Assembly (NCBI GenBank): GCA_028276205.1
Contig: JAPYWU010000083.1
Coordinates: forward strand, 1 to 6,507
Length of the DNA: 6,507 nucleotides
Source of the DNA: Dictyoglomaceae bacterium
GTDB taxonomy: Bacteria; Dictyoglomota; Dictyoglomia; Dictyoglomales; Dictyoglomaceae
Direction of reading: 5' to 3'
Both the position numbers and the translations under genes were made by a program. The notes under the pieces were generated by a model that was not told the origin of the DNA, ran no database searches, and saw only the letters and a program-made list of their open reading frames with translations. Within the stretch, counting starts at the first letter, position 1. The number at the start of each line of letters is the position of its first letter. Positions 6,370-6,507 of the stretch are shown here, piece after piece.

Positions 6370-6373
6370 CAAT

Positions 6374-6507
6374 TTACCATCCCACAAAAGGCTTTACTAT
6401 GGTATAAACATAGAAAATACCAGAAATTATAGAAACAATATCCTGCCAACCTTTTATAAATACTTCAGGTACAAATATAATATCATTTTCCTTTATTTCA
6501 ATATCAA
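6374..6507 (-). CDS. C-terminus of a probable SLBB/polysaccharide-export protein (partial)
   Basis: An open - strand frame enters from the right edge and ends at TAA 6376-6374, giving 43 residues. It begins with DIEIKENDIIFVPEVFIKGW, which resembles the end of an SLBB or Wza-type export repeat (the GD-x-I-x-VP pattern). A hydrophobic segment (about DIVSIISGIFYVYTIV) and a short PFVGW tail follow. Proteins of this class form or gate outer-membrane exits for capsule or exopolysaccharide, and many end in a helix or short hydrophobic tail. Only the tail is visible, so the family call rests on one short motif. The codon pattern matches the neighbours and no terminator separates it from the lipase gene 26 bp downstream. 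Confidence 0.5.
   Translation of the reverse strand, partial: DIEIKENDIIFVPEVFIKGWQDIVSIISGIFYVYTIVKPFVGW

Noticed and set aside
1..6507. Mobile element, CRISPR array, tRNA or phage signature
   Set aside because: No direct-repeat arrays, no terminal inverted repeats with a transposase, no cloverleaf, and no integrase or phage-type gene were seen in any part.

Overview
This is an AT-rich bacterial window. Arginine is written mostly as AGA/AGG and isoleucine often as ATA, and the proteins are rich in Lys, Glu and Ile, which suggests a thermophile. A predicted outer-membrane beta-barrel protein and Sec signal peptides point to a cell with two membranes. The overall look fits a Dictyoglomus-like organism. 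That is my inference from composition and gene families, not a database match.

Layout. The left edge (1-123) holds the 3' end of an unidentified + strand gene whose tail overlaps, tail to tail, a - strand gene for a small exported protein of unknown function (104-691). A 91-bp divergent promoter region (692-782) separates that gene from a two-gene + strand unit. The first gene encodes a 1026-residue secreted M6-family (immune inhibitor A-like) zinc metalloprotease with five accessory domains (783-3863). The second encodes a 289-residue PorV/UPF0164-like outer-membrane barrel (3904-4773). A strong intrinsic terminator (4797-4835) closes the unit. An SRAP (YedK/HMCES) DNA-protein crosslink gene follows with its own promoter (4891-5589). 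Its stop codon overlaps by 4 bp the stop of a convergent - strand monoacylglycerol lipase/lysophospholipase-like gene (5586-6347). That gene lies 26 bp downstream of the 3' end of another - strand gene (6374-6507), which looks like the C-terminus of an SLBB/polysaccharide-export protein.

How the genes may work together. The protease ends in two tandem FlgD-type Ig-like domains, the last resembling type IX secretion C-terminal sorting domains, and the next gene encodes a PorV-like barrel. In Bacteroidota, PorV is the outer-membrane partner of cargo carrying such domains. The pair could therefore be a protease with its surface-delivery or attachment partner in a non-Bacteroidota lineage. This is the most interesting signal in the window. 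The core translocon is not in view, so the link remains inference. The SRAP and lipase genes look like ordinary housekeeping neighbours. No tRNA, rRNA, CRISPR array, insertion sequence or integrase was seen.
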